From contig NZ_CP038141.1 in assembly GCF_006542355.1 (NCBI RefSeq), positions 62,001-126,000 on the forward strand: a stretch of 64,000 bases of DNA, written 5' to 3'. This document shows, piece by piece, positions 7,732 to 16,711 of this stretch (position 1 is its first letter; the number at the start of each line of letters is the position of its first letter). Below the pieces are notes generated by a model. That model made no database searches. It was given only the letters and a program-made list of their open reading frames with translations, and had not been told where the DNA came from. Origin of the DNA: Swingsia samuiensis. Lineage in GTDB: Bacteria; Pseudomonadota; Alphaproteobacteria; Acetobacterales; Acetobacteraceae. The position numbers and the translations under genes are program-made.

Positions 7732-9036
7732 ATGACTAACACCACCATAGAAGACCGGAGCCATCCGGTTCAAAACCGGGATGGAAATATGCAAGCGAAT
7801 CTCTCACTTCCCAAAAACAAAATTCGTATCCTCCTCCTTGAAGGCATCCACGACAGTGCCATTGAGTATCTTGATACTCAGGGCTATGCTGAAGTTACAC
7901 GTCTTAAAGGAGCCCTTGAAGGAGACGCTCTTAAAGAAGCTCTTCAAGGTGTCCACATGGTTGGGATCCGCAGTCGGACTCAACTCACCCAAGATGTCCT
8001 TGAATCTGCTGATCGTTTAATGGCAGTTGGTTGTTTCTGTATTGGAACCAATCAAGTTGACCTTGAAACAGCGCGTATGGAAGGCATCCCTGTTTTTAAT
8101 GCCCCATACAGCAATACACGCTCTGTGGCGGAACTGGTCATGGGTGAAATTGTTATGCTGCTGCGGCGCATTCCATCCCGCTCGGAAGCATGCCATCAAG
8201 GCGGATGGGAAAAATCTGCCGTTAATTCATGGGAAGTGCGTGGAAAAACACTGGGTATTGTTGGCTACGGTTCAATTGGGTCACAACTCTCTGTCTTAGC
8301 TGAAGCTTTCGGAATGCGTGTTCTATATTATGACACCATGCCCAGATTGCCGCATGGAAATGCTATTGGCGTTGCGACCCTTCAGGAGCTACTTGAACAA
8401 TCAGACGTCGTAACCCTCCACGTTCCCCAGACGCCTGAGACGAATAATCTTATTGGAGAAAAAGAGATTAGGGCCATGAAGCCCAACTCTATTCTCATTA
8501 ACAACGCACGTGGCAATGTTGTTGATCTGGATGCTCTGGCAGCAGCAATTAAAGATGGACACATCATGGGAGCTGGGATTGACGTTTTCCCTGTTGAACC
8601 CAAAAGCGGCAATGAACGTTTCTCTTCCCCTTTACAAGGTCTGGACAACGTTCTTTTGACACCTCACATTGGTGGTTCCACCGTTGAAGCACAAGAGCGT
8701 ATCGGTGTTGAAGTTGCTCGCAAACTTGTAGACTACTCCGATGTTGGCTCAACCATTGGTGCGGTGAACTTCCCAAGTGTACAACTTCCCGAACGCCCAC
8801 GTGGCACACGCTTTATGCATGTTCACGCTAATCGTCCGGGAATTATGCAGCAAATTAACGAAATTTTTGCTTCTAAAAACTGCAATATTACCGCCCAGTA
8901 CCTCCAAACGGATGGAGAGCTTGGCTATGTTGTCGTTGAAGCTGAATCGGCCAACACGGAAGTTGATCAACAATTATTAGACCAACTGCGTTCTTTGGAC
9001 GGCACGCTTCGCGCACGCCTTCTCTACCAGCGTTAA
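7732..9036 (+). CDS. serA: D-3-phosphoglycerate dehydrogenase
   Basis: Oxidises 3-phosphoglycerate to 3-phosphohydroxypyruvate, the first step of serine synthesis. It has the E. coli-type architecture: split substrate domain with CFCIGTNQVDL, Rossmann fold (GIVGYGSIGSQ), catalytic Arg in NNARGNVVD, catalytic His in LTPHIGGST, and a C-terminal ACT domain (about 362-434) for serine feedback. The E. coli enzyme aligns from the second ATG (7789), which has GGGATGGA just before it. The 19 residues from 7732 may be non-coding, or may reflect a real N-terminal extension. Neighbours suggest a small amino-acid block with the HisN-like phosphatase. Confidence 0.95.
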   Translation: MTNTTIEDRSHPVQNRDGNMQANLSLPKNKIRILLLEGIHDSAIEYLDTQGYAEVTRLKGALEGDALKEALQGVHMVGIRSRTQLTQDVLESADRLMAVGCFCIGTNQVDLETARMEGIPVFNAPYSNTRSVAELVMGEIVMLLRRIPSRSEACHQGGWEKSAVNSWEVRGKTLGIVGYGSIGSQLSVLAEAFGMRVLYYDTMPRLPHGNAIGVATLQELLEQSDVVTLHVPQTPETNNLIGEKEIRAMKPNSILINNARGNVVDLDALAAAIKDGHIMGAGIDVFPVEPKSGNERFSSPLQGLDNVLLTPHIGGSTVEAQERIGVEVARKLVDYSDVGSTIGAVNFPSVQLPERPRGTRFMHVHANRPGIMQQINEIFASKNCNITAQYLQTDGELGYVVVEAESANTEVDQQLLDQLRSLDGTLRARLLYQR

Positions 9037-9071
9037 CTCGTTCGTAACTCATTACTTGTAAGGGATGCTGC

Positions 9072-10586
9072 ATGGCATCCCTTAACACCCACCAACCCAT
9101 TATATCCAGAATTCAGAGCTTTACGTTCTGTGGTATTATTGCTGTTCCCGTCACCGTAGAAGTCCAAATTGCGACGGGTCTTCCCGCTTTCCAAATTGTT
9201 GGTCTTGCAGATAAATCTGTTGGTGAATCACGAGAGCGCGTTCGGGCTGCTCTGCTTTCCATGGGATTATCTCTTCCGCCAAAGCGTATTCTTATCAATC
9301 TGGTACCAGCCGATTTACCTAAAGAAGGTGCTCATTTTGATTTACCGATCGCCATAGCCCTTCTTGTCGCGATGGGAATTATTCCATTTGAAACTGTTTC
9401 ACCCTATGCAGCTATTGGAGAATTATCGCTTGATGGAAATATTAATGCCACTCGAGGCGTTCTTTCGGCCTCTTTAACTGCTTTTGAAAATGAGCTTGGT
9501 CTTATTTGTCCTTCCTCACAAGGGAGTGAAGCCCGGTGGGGCAACCCGAACTATGATGTTTTAGCGCCTCAATCGCTCAATATTCTTTTGGCGCATTTTC
9601 GAGGCGAACAAGTGCTGCGCTCTGAATACACAGCACCTATTCTCTCATCAGATTATGGTCCTGATTTATCCGAAATTAAAGGAATGGCATTAGGCCGTCG
9701 TGCACTTGAAATTGCCGCAGCAGGTGGCCATTCCCTTTTGATGAATGGTCCCCCAGGGGCTGGAAAATCTATGTTAGCCAGCCGTCTCCCAAGTATCTTA
9801 CCTGACCTTAACTCTCACGAAATTTTAGAAACCAGCCGCATTCATAGCCTGTCCAGCATACTCAAAAATGGACATCTCATTACAAGGCCTCCTTATCGCG
9901 CTCCACACCATAGCGCGAGTTTAGCGGCACTCGTCGGTGGAGGAGCAAAAGCAAAACCTGGTGAAGTAAGCCTCGCTAATCATGGTGTCTTGTTCTTAGA
10001 TGAACTTCCTGAGTTTTCACGCTCCAGCTTAGAAGCATTACGACAACCGATCGAAACCGGTACAATTTCACTCGCTCGAGCCGCACACCATACGACCTAC
10101 CCTGCACGCTTTCAGCTTATTGCTGCCATGAATCCCTGCCGATGTGGGTATTTAGGTGACGCAGAAAAACTCTGCCGAAAAGCACCTCGATGCGGAGAGG
10201 ATTATACAGCTAAAATATCTGGCCCTATGATAGATCGAATTGATCTTCACGTTTCAATAAAAGCGCTGTCTGCTCACGAAATGAGCTATGCGCCTCGAGG
10301 AGAAGATAGCGCGACAGTGCGTGCTCGAGTTGAAACCGCGCGAACTCTCGCACTCAATCGGCAAAATTGTTGTAATGCTCAAGCCTCTCCTGATGTTTTT
10401 GAAGTGGATGATGATGCACGTTCTCTTACAATTAAAGCCGCTGAAAAAATTCGCCTATCCAATCGGGGGATGACCCGACTAATGCGGGTCTCACGTACTA
10501 TTGCAGACCTCGATGGAGCACAAAATATTCAGCGCCACCATGTTGCGGAGGCTATCAGCTTTCGCCACCGATCCAGCATTTCATAG
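9072..10586 (+). CDS. comM: YifB/ComM-family Mg-chelatase-like AAA+ ATPase
   Basis: AAA+ helicase-like protein; ComM of Haemophilus and Vibrio promotes branch migration of incoming DNA during natural transformation. It has an N-terminal Lon-protease-like ChlI domain (about 20-140), a Mg-chelatase ATPase core with Walker A GPPGAGKS (226-233) and Walker B LFLDELPEF, and the YifB C-terminal domain with the CRCGYLG and Cys-rich MNPCRCG region. At 504 residues it is full length. AAGGGATG precedes the ATG. It ends 6 bases inside the convergent metC. Presence of ComM alone does not prove competence. Confidence 0.92.
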   Translation: MASLNTHQPIISRIQSFTFCGIIAVPVTVEVQIATGLPAFQIVGLADKSVGESRERVRAALLSMGLSLPPKRILINLVPADLPKEGAHFDLPIAIALLVAMGIIPFETVSPYAAIGELSLDGNINATRGVLSASLTAFENELGLICPSSQGSEARWGNPNYDVLAPQSLNILLAHFRGEQVLRSEYTAPILSSDYGPDLSEIKGMALGRRALEIAAAGGHSLLMNGPPGAGKSMLASRLPSILPDLNSHEILETSRIHSLSSILKNGHLITRPPYRAPHHSASLAALVGGGAKAKPGEVSLANHGVLFLDELPEFSRSSLEALRQPIETGTISLARAAHHTTYPARFQLIAAMNPCRCGYLGDAEKLCRKAPRCGEDYTAKISGPMIDRIDLHVSIKALSAHEMSYAPRGEDSATVRARVETARTLALNRQNCCNAQASPDVFEVDDDARSLTIKAAEKIRLSNRGMTRLMRVSRTIADLDGAQNIQRHHVAEAISFRHRSSIS

Positions 10587-11801
10587 CTTCGTCTCGTTCA
10601 AGCAATCAAATCCCCTTGCAAGGTCGGCCTTCAAATCATCAACTTTTTCTAGGCCAATATGAAGACGAAACGTTGCCTGAATAGGCCCTTCATCGGTTAC
10701 GCGCCGAATATGCCCTGTTGTCGGCAATACAAGGCTTTCATATCCTCCCCATGAGGCACCAATACCAAACATGGTTAAATGATTGATCATTTTCTCCGCT
10801 GATGAGACACTAATCTCTGGCTTCAGCTCAACGCCAAACAATCCACAAGAGCCACTAAAATCTCGCTTCCAAAATTCATGCCCCGGACAATCGCTAAATG
10901 CAGGATGTAATACTCGTGATACTTCAGGTCTCGTTTTGAGCCATCGAGCAATTTCCAAAGCTGATTTAGATTGGTGGTTAAGACGCACTCCCATGGTTCG
11001 TAAACCGCGTAAAGTTAACCAGCAGTCATCTGGCCCAGCGCATTGCCCTAGTTGAATTGAAGCATCACGCAACGTTTTCCATAGCTTTTCATCATTCACT
11101 GTTATCGAACCAATGATAACGTCAGAATGCCCACCCGGATATTTGGTCAAAGCCTGAATAGAGACATCCACCCCTTTAGAAAAAGGCTGAAAAACCCCAA
11201 TCCCCCACGTATTATCTAAAACTAGTAATGCATCATTTTGATGAGCCACCTCGACTAACATCGGCACATCCTGCACCTCAAAAGTGTGGCTACCAGGGCT
11301 CTCCGCGAAAACGACACGTGTCTCCGGACGCATCAATTCTTTTATTTCTTCCCGTGAGGCCATAGGAGGATAATATGTTGTCGTAATCCCCATACGACGC
11401 AACATGGTATCTGCGAAACGACGCGTAGGGCTATAAACTGAATCAGGCAACAGCAAATGATCTCCACTGCTCAGAAAAGCGAGCAAAGGAACTGTACATG
11501 CACTTAATCCCGAATTAACAACCTGTGTATGTGTGCCACCTTCAATAATCGATAATAATTTTTCTAACTCGTGCTGGATAGGTGTTCCCATCGCACCGTA
11601 AACCGCGACATGATTATGGCTTCTTCCATCTGTACGGTTCATCTCTTCAAGAGAGGGAAATAAAACAGTCGAGCCCCGAGTAACCGGCAAATTCACCAAT
11701 GTTCCTTTTGCTTCAACATTGGCACGCCCGCCCTGAACAAGAGCAGTTGCAAGGCGATCCCAACCGTTCTCTCTTGATACGTTTAAATTATCAGCGCTCA
11801 T
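10581..11801 (-). CDS. metC: Cystathionine beta-lyase (PLP-dependent)
   Basis: Cleaves cystathionine to homocysteine, ammonia and pyruvate in methionine synthesis. It is a Cys/Met metabolism PLP enzyme of fold type I: VNSGLSAC phosphate-binding region, VLDNTWG aspartate, and PLP-Schiff-base Lys in LTKYPGGHSD (about residue 220 of 406). The Trp-containing DNTWG and YPGGHSD match MetC rather than MetB. The frame extends to 11855 inside sseA; ATG 11801 has GGGGA upstream and lies 2 bases beyond the sseA stop. It pairs with sseA as a sulfur amino acid unit, and its 3' end overlaps comM by 6 bases tail to tail. Confidence 0.93.
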   Translation of the reverse strand: MSADNLNVSRENGWDRLATALVQGGRANVEAKGTLVNLPVTRGSTVLFPSLEEMNRTDGRSHNHVAVYGAMGTPIQHELEKLLSIIEGGTHTQVVNSGLSACTVPLLAFLSSGDHLLLPDSVYSPTRRFADTMLRRMGITTTYYPPMASREEIKELMRPETRVVFAESPGSHTFEVQDVPMLVEVAHQNDALLVLDNTWGIGVFQPFSKGVDVSIQALTKYPGGHSDVIIGSITVNDEKLWKTLRDASIQLGQCAGPDDCWLTLRGLRTMGVRLNHQSKSALEIARWLKTRPEVSRVLHPAFSDCPGHEFWKRDFSGSCGLFGVELKPEISVSSAEKMINHLTMFGIGASWGGYESLVLPTTGHIRRVTDEGPIQATFRLHIGLEKVDDLKADLARGFDCLNETKL

Positions 11802-11803
11802 TT

Positions 11804-12643
11804 TTATTTCCCCACAGCAATAGGAAGGTCTGGATTGCCTCCCCACTCTGACCATGAACCGTCATACAACATACCGTCACCAAAACCGGTAATCGCCAAA
11901 GCAACGAGAACCGTTGCTGCCGTCAACCCAGAACCACAGCTGGCAATAACATGGCGCTCTACGATAATTGATTCCAATAAATCCTGTAATTTCCGCCTCG
12001 GGTGGAAAAAGCCATTTTCATCAATCAATTGTATCCAAGGCATATTCACAGAATTTGGGATATGCCCCGACCGAACGCCCGCTCTAGGCTCAGACACTTT
12101 TCCTTGAAAACGCTCTGCGCTCCGAGCATCTATAATGACATAATCTGCTGTGTTATTTGAGGCTTTCTCAACATCCCCAGTACCTGCCAACCAACGATAA
12201 ACAGGTCTTGGTCGATATGTTTCAAAATGCTCCGCAACAGGAGGATCACTTGCAATCGGGCCGCCAGCTTCTTTCCAAGCTTTCATCCCCCCATCAAGAA
12301 TTTTTACTTTCTCGTGGCCAAATAGTTTTGCTAGCCACCATGCACGACACGCACCAACGCTTCCAATCGCATCATAAAATACAATGGGTGTTTTTTCTGT
12401 AACGCCCAACAGCCCTATCAAACGCGCAAAACGTGCCACACTTGGTACCGTATGCGGAAGCAGGCTTTCCTGATCCGAGAAGATATCAATATCAAAGCGC
12501 CGAGCACCTGGAAGATGTTCCTGCAAAAAAACATTTTCCACGTCTTCTTTTTGACCGGGCAAAACAACACTCGCATCCAAAGGAATGAAAGGTGTATCGA
12601 CATTCAAAAGTGTCTGTGCATTAATAAGTGGTGAGTTATTCAT
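11804..12643 (-). CDS. sseA: 3-mercaptopyruvate sulfurtransferase (double rhodanese)
   Basis: Transfers sulfur from 3-mercaptopyruvate or thiosulfate to thiol acceptors or cyanide. Two rhodanese domains: an inactive N-terminal one (about 15-140; ILDGGMKAW) and a catalytic one (about 165-275) with Cys236 in the loop CGSGLTA. The CGSG-type loop is characteristic of mercaptopyruvate sulfurtransferases. The 279-residue length is typical. It is the first gene of an sseA-metC pair and divergent from a permease; a perfect inverted repeat ATATGGT-N7-ACCATAT stands 36 bases upstream of the start. Confidence 0.93.
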   Translation of the reverse strand: MNNSPLINAQTLLNVDTPFIPLDASVVLPGQKEDVENVFLQEHLPGARRFDIDIFSDQESLLPHTVPSVARFARLIGLLGVTEKTPIVFYDAIGSVGACRAWWLAKLFGHEKVKILDGGMKAWKEAGGPIASDPPVAEHFETYRPRPVYRWLAGTGDVEKASNNTADYVIIDARSAERFQGKVSEPRAGVRSGHIPNSVNMPWIQLIDENGFFHPRRKLQDLLESIIVERHVIASCGSGLTAATVLVALAITGFGDGMLYDGSWSEWGGNPDLPIAVGK

Positions 12644-12678
12644 TAAACACCATCTGTAAGAGGGTTATGTCGATCCAA

Positions 12679-12699
12679 ATATGGTTATCTTCACCATAT
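12679..12699. promoter_or_regulatory. Candidate operator in the sseA / AI-2E permease divergent region
   Basis: Perfect inverted repeat ATATGGT (12679-12685), 7-nt spacer, ACCATAT (12693-12699), in the 106-bp divergent region. The 21-bp size fits a dimeric regulator site. A second, AT-rich near-palindrome (TTAATCTTTT / AAAAGAATTAA, about 12719-12744) lies just before the permease start. Which gene it controls is unknown. Confidence 0.4.
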
Positions 12700-12749
12700 A
12701 GATATACTGGTCAATTCCTTAATCTTTTCAATTAAAAGAATTAAATTGC

Positions 12750-13823
12750 ATGACAACAGAACGCATTATTCTTGGTTTTGTGCTCATTGGAATTGCTTAC
12801 GGCTGTGGTATTATTCTGTGGCCCTTCTTATCCGCCATTTTGTGGGCCTCTATTCTCGTCTTTACAAGTTGGCCCATTTATCATCGTCTACGCTTATATG
12901 TTCGTCCTACAATCGCAGCCATTGGAATGATGTGCCTCAGTGCAATCACAATTATAATTCCTTTCTCCGTTCTTACAACAGCCGGCATTAATGATATTCC
13001 CGATATCATCACCACAATCAATAATTTCCTTATAAAAGCAGACGCAGCTTCTCCGCCTCCTGCCTGGCTAACTCATCTCCCTTTCATTGGTTCTTATATT
13101 GTTAAAGAGTGGGGTCTTATCACCCATGATATGGGTACAGCCACAGGGATGATACGTCCTTATTTTGGGCAAATCGCTCAAATAACATTAACCATACTTC
13201 TAAAATTAGCAGGCGGCTTATTTGATTTTATAATGGCCCTCTTTATTGCTTTTTTCCTGTGGCTAAAAGGAGATACTTTAGGGCAGACACTGACCACCAT
13301 TGTCACACGCATTGCAGGGCCTACAGCCGCCCCACGCCTCATTAATGTTATTGGAAGAACGGTTAGGGGTACCGTCTATGGTGTGCTAGGAACGGCCATT
13401 ATCCAAGGTATCCTGACAGGAATAGGCTTAGTCATTACAGGCGTTCCAGCACCCGTTTTACTTGCGGGAATTGCTGCTTTTGTTGCCGTTTTTCCTATAG
13501 GAGCTCCACTCGTATGGGTGCCCGCAGCTCTTTGGTTGGGCATGACACACCATGTGGGATATGGCCTTTTTCTCGCTATTTATGGAATAACTATTATTTC
13601 AGGTGCCGATCACCTCATCCGGCCGGCATTTATCTCCCGCGGGGCTCAACTTCCTTATCTCCTCACCGTTATTGGTGTCCTTGGAGGTGTCCTTGCGTTT
13701 GGAGGGCTTGGTATCTTTTTAGGGCCAGTTCTTCTAGCAGTTGGATACACACTCACTAGTGAGTTTTCTCATAGCCCACATCCTTCTAAAAGACTTTCTG
13801 ATTACACCCCGGATGAACACTAA
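12750..13823 (+). CDS. AI-2E family (PerM/YdiK-like) membrane transporter
   Basis: Integral inner-membrane protein of the AI-2E/PerM family. The family name comes from TqsA; substrates of most members are unknown. About seven to eight hydrophobic segments are visible: two near the N-terminus (about 6-40), one at 54-76, then a periplasmic loop (about 80-145), and a C-terminal block (about 150-340) with family landmarks such as FFLWLKGD, GAPLVWVPAALWL, ADHLIRPAFIS and GLGIFLGPVLLAVGY. It is 357 residues long. The stop codon overlaps the start of the next gene (TAATG), indicating an operon. A second family member occurs at 62.2 kb. Confidence 0.85.
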   Translation: MTTERIILGFVLIGIAYGCGIILWPFLSAILWASILVFTSWPIYHRLRLYVRPTIAAIGMMCLSAITIIIPFSVLTTAGINDIPDIITTINNFLIKADAASPPPAWLTHLPFIGSYIVKEWGLITHDMGTATGMIRPYFGQIAQITLTILLKLAGGLFDFIMALFIAFFLWLKGDTLGQTLTTIVTRIAGPTAAPRLINVIGRTVRGTVYGVLGTAIIQGILTGIGLVITGVPAPVLLAGIAAFVAVFPIGAPLVWVPAALWLGMTHHVGYGLFLAIYGITIISGADHLIRPAFISRGAQLPYLLTVIGVLGGVLAFGGLGIFLGPVLLAVGYTLTSEFSHSPHPSKRLSDYTPDEH

Positions 13824-14455
13824 TGGATCTTCTGACATCTATCGCTATTAACCGACCTTTTCGAATAATCAGCTGGAATCTTCTTCGATGGGACGGTGCT
13901 TCTTTAGAAGATATTTTAACCGTTATCCGGACAGAAAACCCTGATATTATTTTAATGCAGGAAGCGCTTGATCTAGTCGATAATCTTCCATCTCGCCTTG
14001 GTGGATATTATAATCGCATCCCTCTGCCCGGCCGACCACATGGAACCGCTTGCTGGAGCCGTTTCCCCTTTGCAAAACCGCCAGTTTTATGCCATCTACC
14101 CCGTGGTATTATTGTTAAACGTACAGCTCAAGTGTTGGATTTTGGCCTCTTCTCTCTTGCCAATGTTCATCTCTCACACGGACAAATTCTGAACCGCCGC
14201 CAATTGCGTACAATTACCAAAAATATGCATTATAATGCCGTGATTATGGGAGATTTTAATCTTGTTGGCCCTGTTCTTCTTCCCGGCTTTCAAGATGTTG
14301 GCCCCCGCGAAAAAACACACCGTATGTTAGACCGCGTTCCTTTACGCTTAGATCGTTGTTTAACACGAGGGATTAACCGGCTAGAAGCCCACGCCTTACC
14401 TCGATTTGGCTCAGATCATCGCCCTATTTCTGTTTCTTTAACCATCACACCATAA
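13823..14455 (+). CDS. Endonuclease/exonuclease/phosphatase (EEP) family protein
   Basis: EEP-fold metal-dependent hydrolase. It shows the N-terminal ISWNLL motif, the metal-binding Glu in LMQEAL (about residue 53), HLSHG, the catalytic Asp-Asn pair in MGDFNLVG (about 142-149), and the final FGSDHRPISVSL. At 210 residues it is a minimal catalytic domain without a signal peptide, so it is probably cytoplasmic. Substrate (DNA, phospholipid or phosphoester) cannot be told. Start overlaps the permease stop by one base, so the two are co-translated. YbhP-like EEP proteins often sit beside membrane lipid enzymes, and a cardiolipin synthase gene follows tail to tail. Confidence 0.85.
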   Translation: MDLLTSIAINRPFRIISWNLLRWDGASLEDILTVIRTENPDIILMQEALDLVDNLPSRLGGYYNRIPLPGRPHGTACWSRFPFAKPPVLCHLPRGIIVKRTAQVLDFGLFSLANVHLSHGQILNRRQLRTITKNMHYNAVIMGDFNLVGPVLLPGFQDVGPREKTHRMLDRVPLRLDRCLTRGINRLEAHALPRFGSDHRPISVSLTITP

Positions 14456-14462
14456 ATATACT

Positions 14463-15875
14463 TTATAGATATGGCATAAAAAGGCGAAAAACCTCGTTTC
14501 TCACCTGTAAAACAAAAGGTATCCGATCAATATCATGATGTGTTAGTCGGTTTTTTTTATGGGAATCTATGAATTTACTTAGTTCTGTAGCCAAGCCTAT
14601 ATCATACATCTCTAAATTGACTTCAAAATTCAAACGTAAAGACCTTACATCCAAATTAGTACTTCCAACGAAACTCCACTCATCATCCACCACCATCAAC
14701 TTTGAATGATTAAAAGGTGGATCCGCCATCCAAATCCGGCATCCTGCATCTAAATAAGGTCGTAAGCTTGCATCCCGCGCGTAATCAATAATTCTATGAT
14801 TGCTTCTTTGAGGAACAACAATATCAATAACCACACCTCGCGCAGCAGCAAGATTAATTACAGACGAAAAACGCTCATCAGGCAAAAAATAAGGTGTCAT
14901 AAATCGAATATTCTTTTTTGCTAAGGTCAATGCCTGCAACATTCCATATTCAATTTTTTCCAAATCCATATCAGGCCCGGATGTCACTACTCGCATAGGG
15001 ATATCACCTACCGGACCAGGTTCTGGCAAATAAGGTGTCCCTTTCAAAGTTTCGCCAGTCGTAAAAGACCAATCCCAAGCAAACGCAACAGCAAGCTGAT
15101 GGACGACAGGCCCTTTTACTAAAAAATGTGTATCTGCAACGGGGATTTTCGTTTTGAGGCTCAATACATTTTCTGCGCCAATATTAAGGCCTCCCATGAA
15201 GCCCACTCGACCATCAACAACAAGAATTTTCCGATGGTTCCGCAAGTTAATAAATGGCATTTTCCAAGGCCAGATCGAGTGCATAAAGCGTGCACAAGGC
15301 ACTCCTTTTTTACGCAACCTCCTCTGTATAGGACACCGAAAATACCCGCTCCCAATACCATCCACCAATACACGAACCTCTACCCCGCGCGTATGGGCGT
15401 TGATCAGAGCTTCTGCAAAATCTTCGCCAACAACATCATCCCGAAATATGTACGAGCACAGAACGACAGAACTCTGAGCATTCTGGATGGCTTCAATCAT
15501 GATGGGATAAGTATTATCCCCGTCATGAAAAACCTTCACTGAATTTCCACGCATTAAAGGGCGCTCTGTCAAACGACCTAGCATTTTTGCCAAAGGAGCC
15601 AAATTGCCTTCGATCACTTGACGATATTTAACCAGTAATTCACGCCCTTCCCACGTATGTTGGTCAGCCATTTTTCGTGCACGACGATAAACGCGATTAA
15701 TCCCAAACATTAAATAAAGAGCACTACCAATATAAGGGGACATCCACGAGACGCCAATCCAACCAGCACACGCTGCGGTGTTCCTTTTATGGCGTAAGGC
15801 ATGCAAAGTTACAGGGATAGGAACAACCCATCGCCCAATGTCAAAAAACTCTTTTAAAATAACCCAAGACATCAT
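14463..15875 (-). CDS. cls: Cardiolipin synthase
   Basis: Makes cardiolipin from two phosphatidylglycerols at the inner membrane. The N-terminus has two hydrophobic stretches (about 13-28 and 36-60) followed by the phospholipase D fold with two HKD motifs: HRKILVVDGRVGFMGG (about 213-228) and HSKLMVVDDEWSFVGSTN (about 390-407). The 470-residue length matches ClsA-type enzymes. The start is one of two adjacent ATGs. The gene converges on the EEP hydrolase with only 7 bases between stops, and is divergent from bpt. Confidence 0.93.
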   Translation of the reverse strand: MMSWVILKEFFDIGRWVVPIPVTLHALRHKRNTAACAGWIGVSWMSPYIGSALYLMFGINRVYRRARKMADQHTWEGRELLVKYRQVIEGNLAPLAKMLGRLTERPLMRGNSVKVFHDGDNTYPIMIEAIQNAQSSVVLCSYIFRDDVVGEDFAEALINAHTRGVEVRVLVDGIGSGYFRCPIQRRLRKKGVPCARFMHSIWPWKMPFINLRNHRKILVVDGRVGFMGGLNIGAENVLSLKTKIPVADTHFLVKGPVVHQLAVAFAWDWSFTTGETLKGTPYLPEPGPVGDIPMRVVTSGPDMDLEKIEYGMLQALTLAKKNIRFMTPYFLPDERFSSVINLAAARGVVIDIVVPQRSNHRIIDYARDASLRPYLDAGCRIWMADPPFNHSKLMVVDDEWSFVGSTNLDVRSLRLNFEVNLEMYDIGLATELSKFIDSHKKNRLTHHDIDRIPFVLQVRNEVFRLFMPYL

Positions 15876-15988
15876 GAAGCCCTGTGTCCATACACGTTAA
15901 CTTTACTCTTTTCTGAAAAGTAAAGATGCATCCTTTTAAAAAATACAGTACCTTTGGCTTTTATTATACTCGCCGGGAGGAGCATCGC

Positions 15989-16711
15989 ATGCAACATCGC
16001 CCCAAGCTCTTCTATACAACAGACCCTTCTCCCTGCCCTTACCTACCGGACCGTATGGAACGTAAGATCCTTACAGTTCTTTCTAGGCCGTCTGCTCCAG
16101 CACTCTATGACCGTCTATCTCAAGCTGGTTTCCGAAGGAGTCATTCCCTTATTTACGCTCCTGCTTGTGCGAACTGTCAAGCATGTATTCCCATTCGTAT
16201 TCCTGCCAGATTATTTAAAATATCTCGTGGCCAGAAAAGAGTTTGGAAGCATTACGATCGCCATATTCAAGCAATAATATGCCCGCCTTTTGCAACAACA
16301 GAGCAATTTTCTCTTTTTCAACGCTATCAGAACATTCGTCATGCAAATGGTGATATGGCTGATATGTTCTGGGACGAATATAAAGCATTAATCGAAAATA
16401 CTCCCATCCACACCATTATTATAGAGTTTCGTCTCAAGGGAGATGACACCCTCATATGTGTCAGTTTAGTCGATGTGATGGAAGATGGGCTATCGGCTGT
16501 TTATACTTTTTACGACCCAGAAAATCCAAGTAAATCATGGGGAACATATTCTATTCTGTGGTTAATCGAACAAACAATCCACATGCAGAAATCCTATTTA
16601 TATTTAGGATATTACGTCCCCGGCAGTCAGAAAATGGCTTATAAAACCAATTTCCAACCAGCAGAAATATTTCGCAACGGACATTGGCTCGAATACCAAA
16701 CAGCCGTTTAA
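15989..16711 (+). CDS. bpt: Aspartate/glutamate leucyltransferase (arginyltransferase family)
   Basis: Bacterial N-end rule enzyme that adds leucine to proteins starting with Asp or Glu, marking them for ClpS-ClpAP. Visible family motifs: CPYLP near residue 15, R.SH..Y.PAC..C.AC.P.R (about 45-70), a YQ..RH..GDM segment, DVMEDGLSAVYTFYDP, and the C-terminal YLYLGYYVPGSQKMAYK. ATG 15989 follows a textbook ribosome binding site GGGAGGAG (15975-15982), giving 240 residues; a frame from 15926 is open but adds unrelated residues. Its last 4 bases overlap the convergent parC end. Confidence 0.94.
   Translation: MQHRPKLFYTTDPSPCPYLPDRMERKILTVLSRPSAPALYDRLSQAGFRRSHSLIYAPACANCQACIPIRIPARLFKISRGQKRVWKHYDRHIQAIICPPFATTEQFSLFQRYQNIRHANGDMADMFWDEYKALIENTPIHTIIIEFRLKGDDTLICVSLVDVMEDGLSAVYTFYDPENPSKSWGTYSILWLIEQTIHMQKSYLYLGYYVPGSQKMAYKTNFQPAEIFRNGHWLEYQTAV

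Noticed and set aside
11802-11855. Longer metC start inside sseA
   Set aside because: No ribosome binding site and no homology; ATG 11801 follows GGGGA just after the sseA stop.
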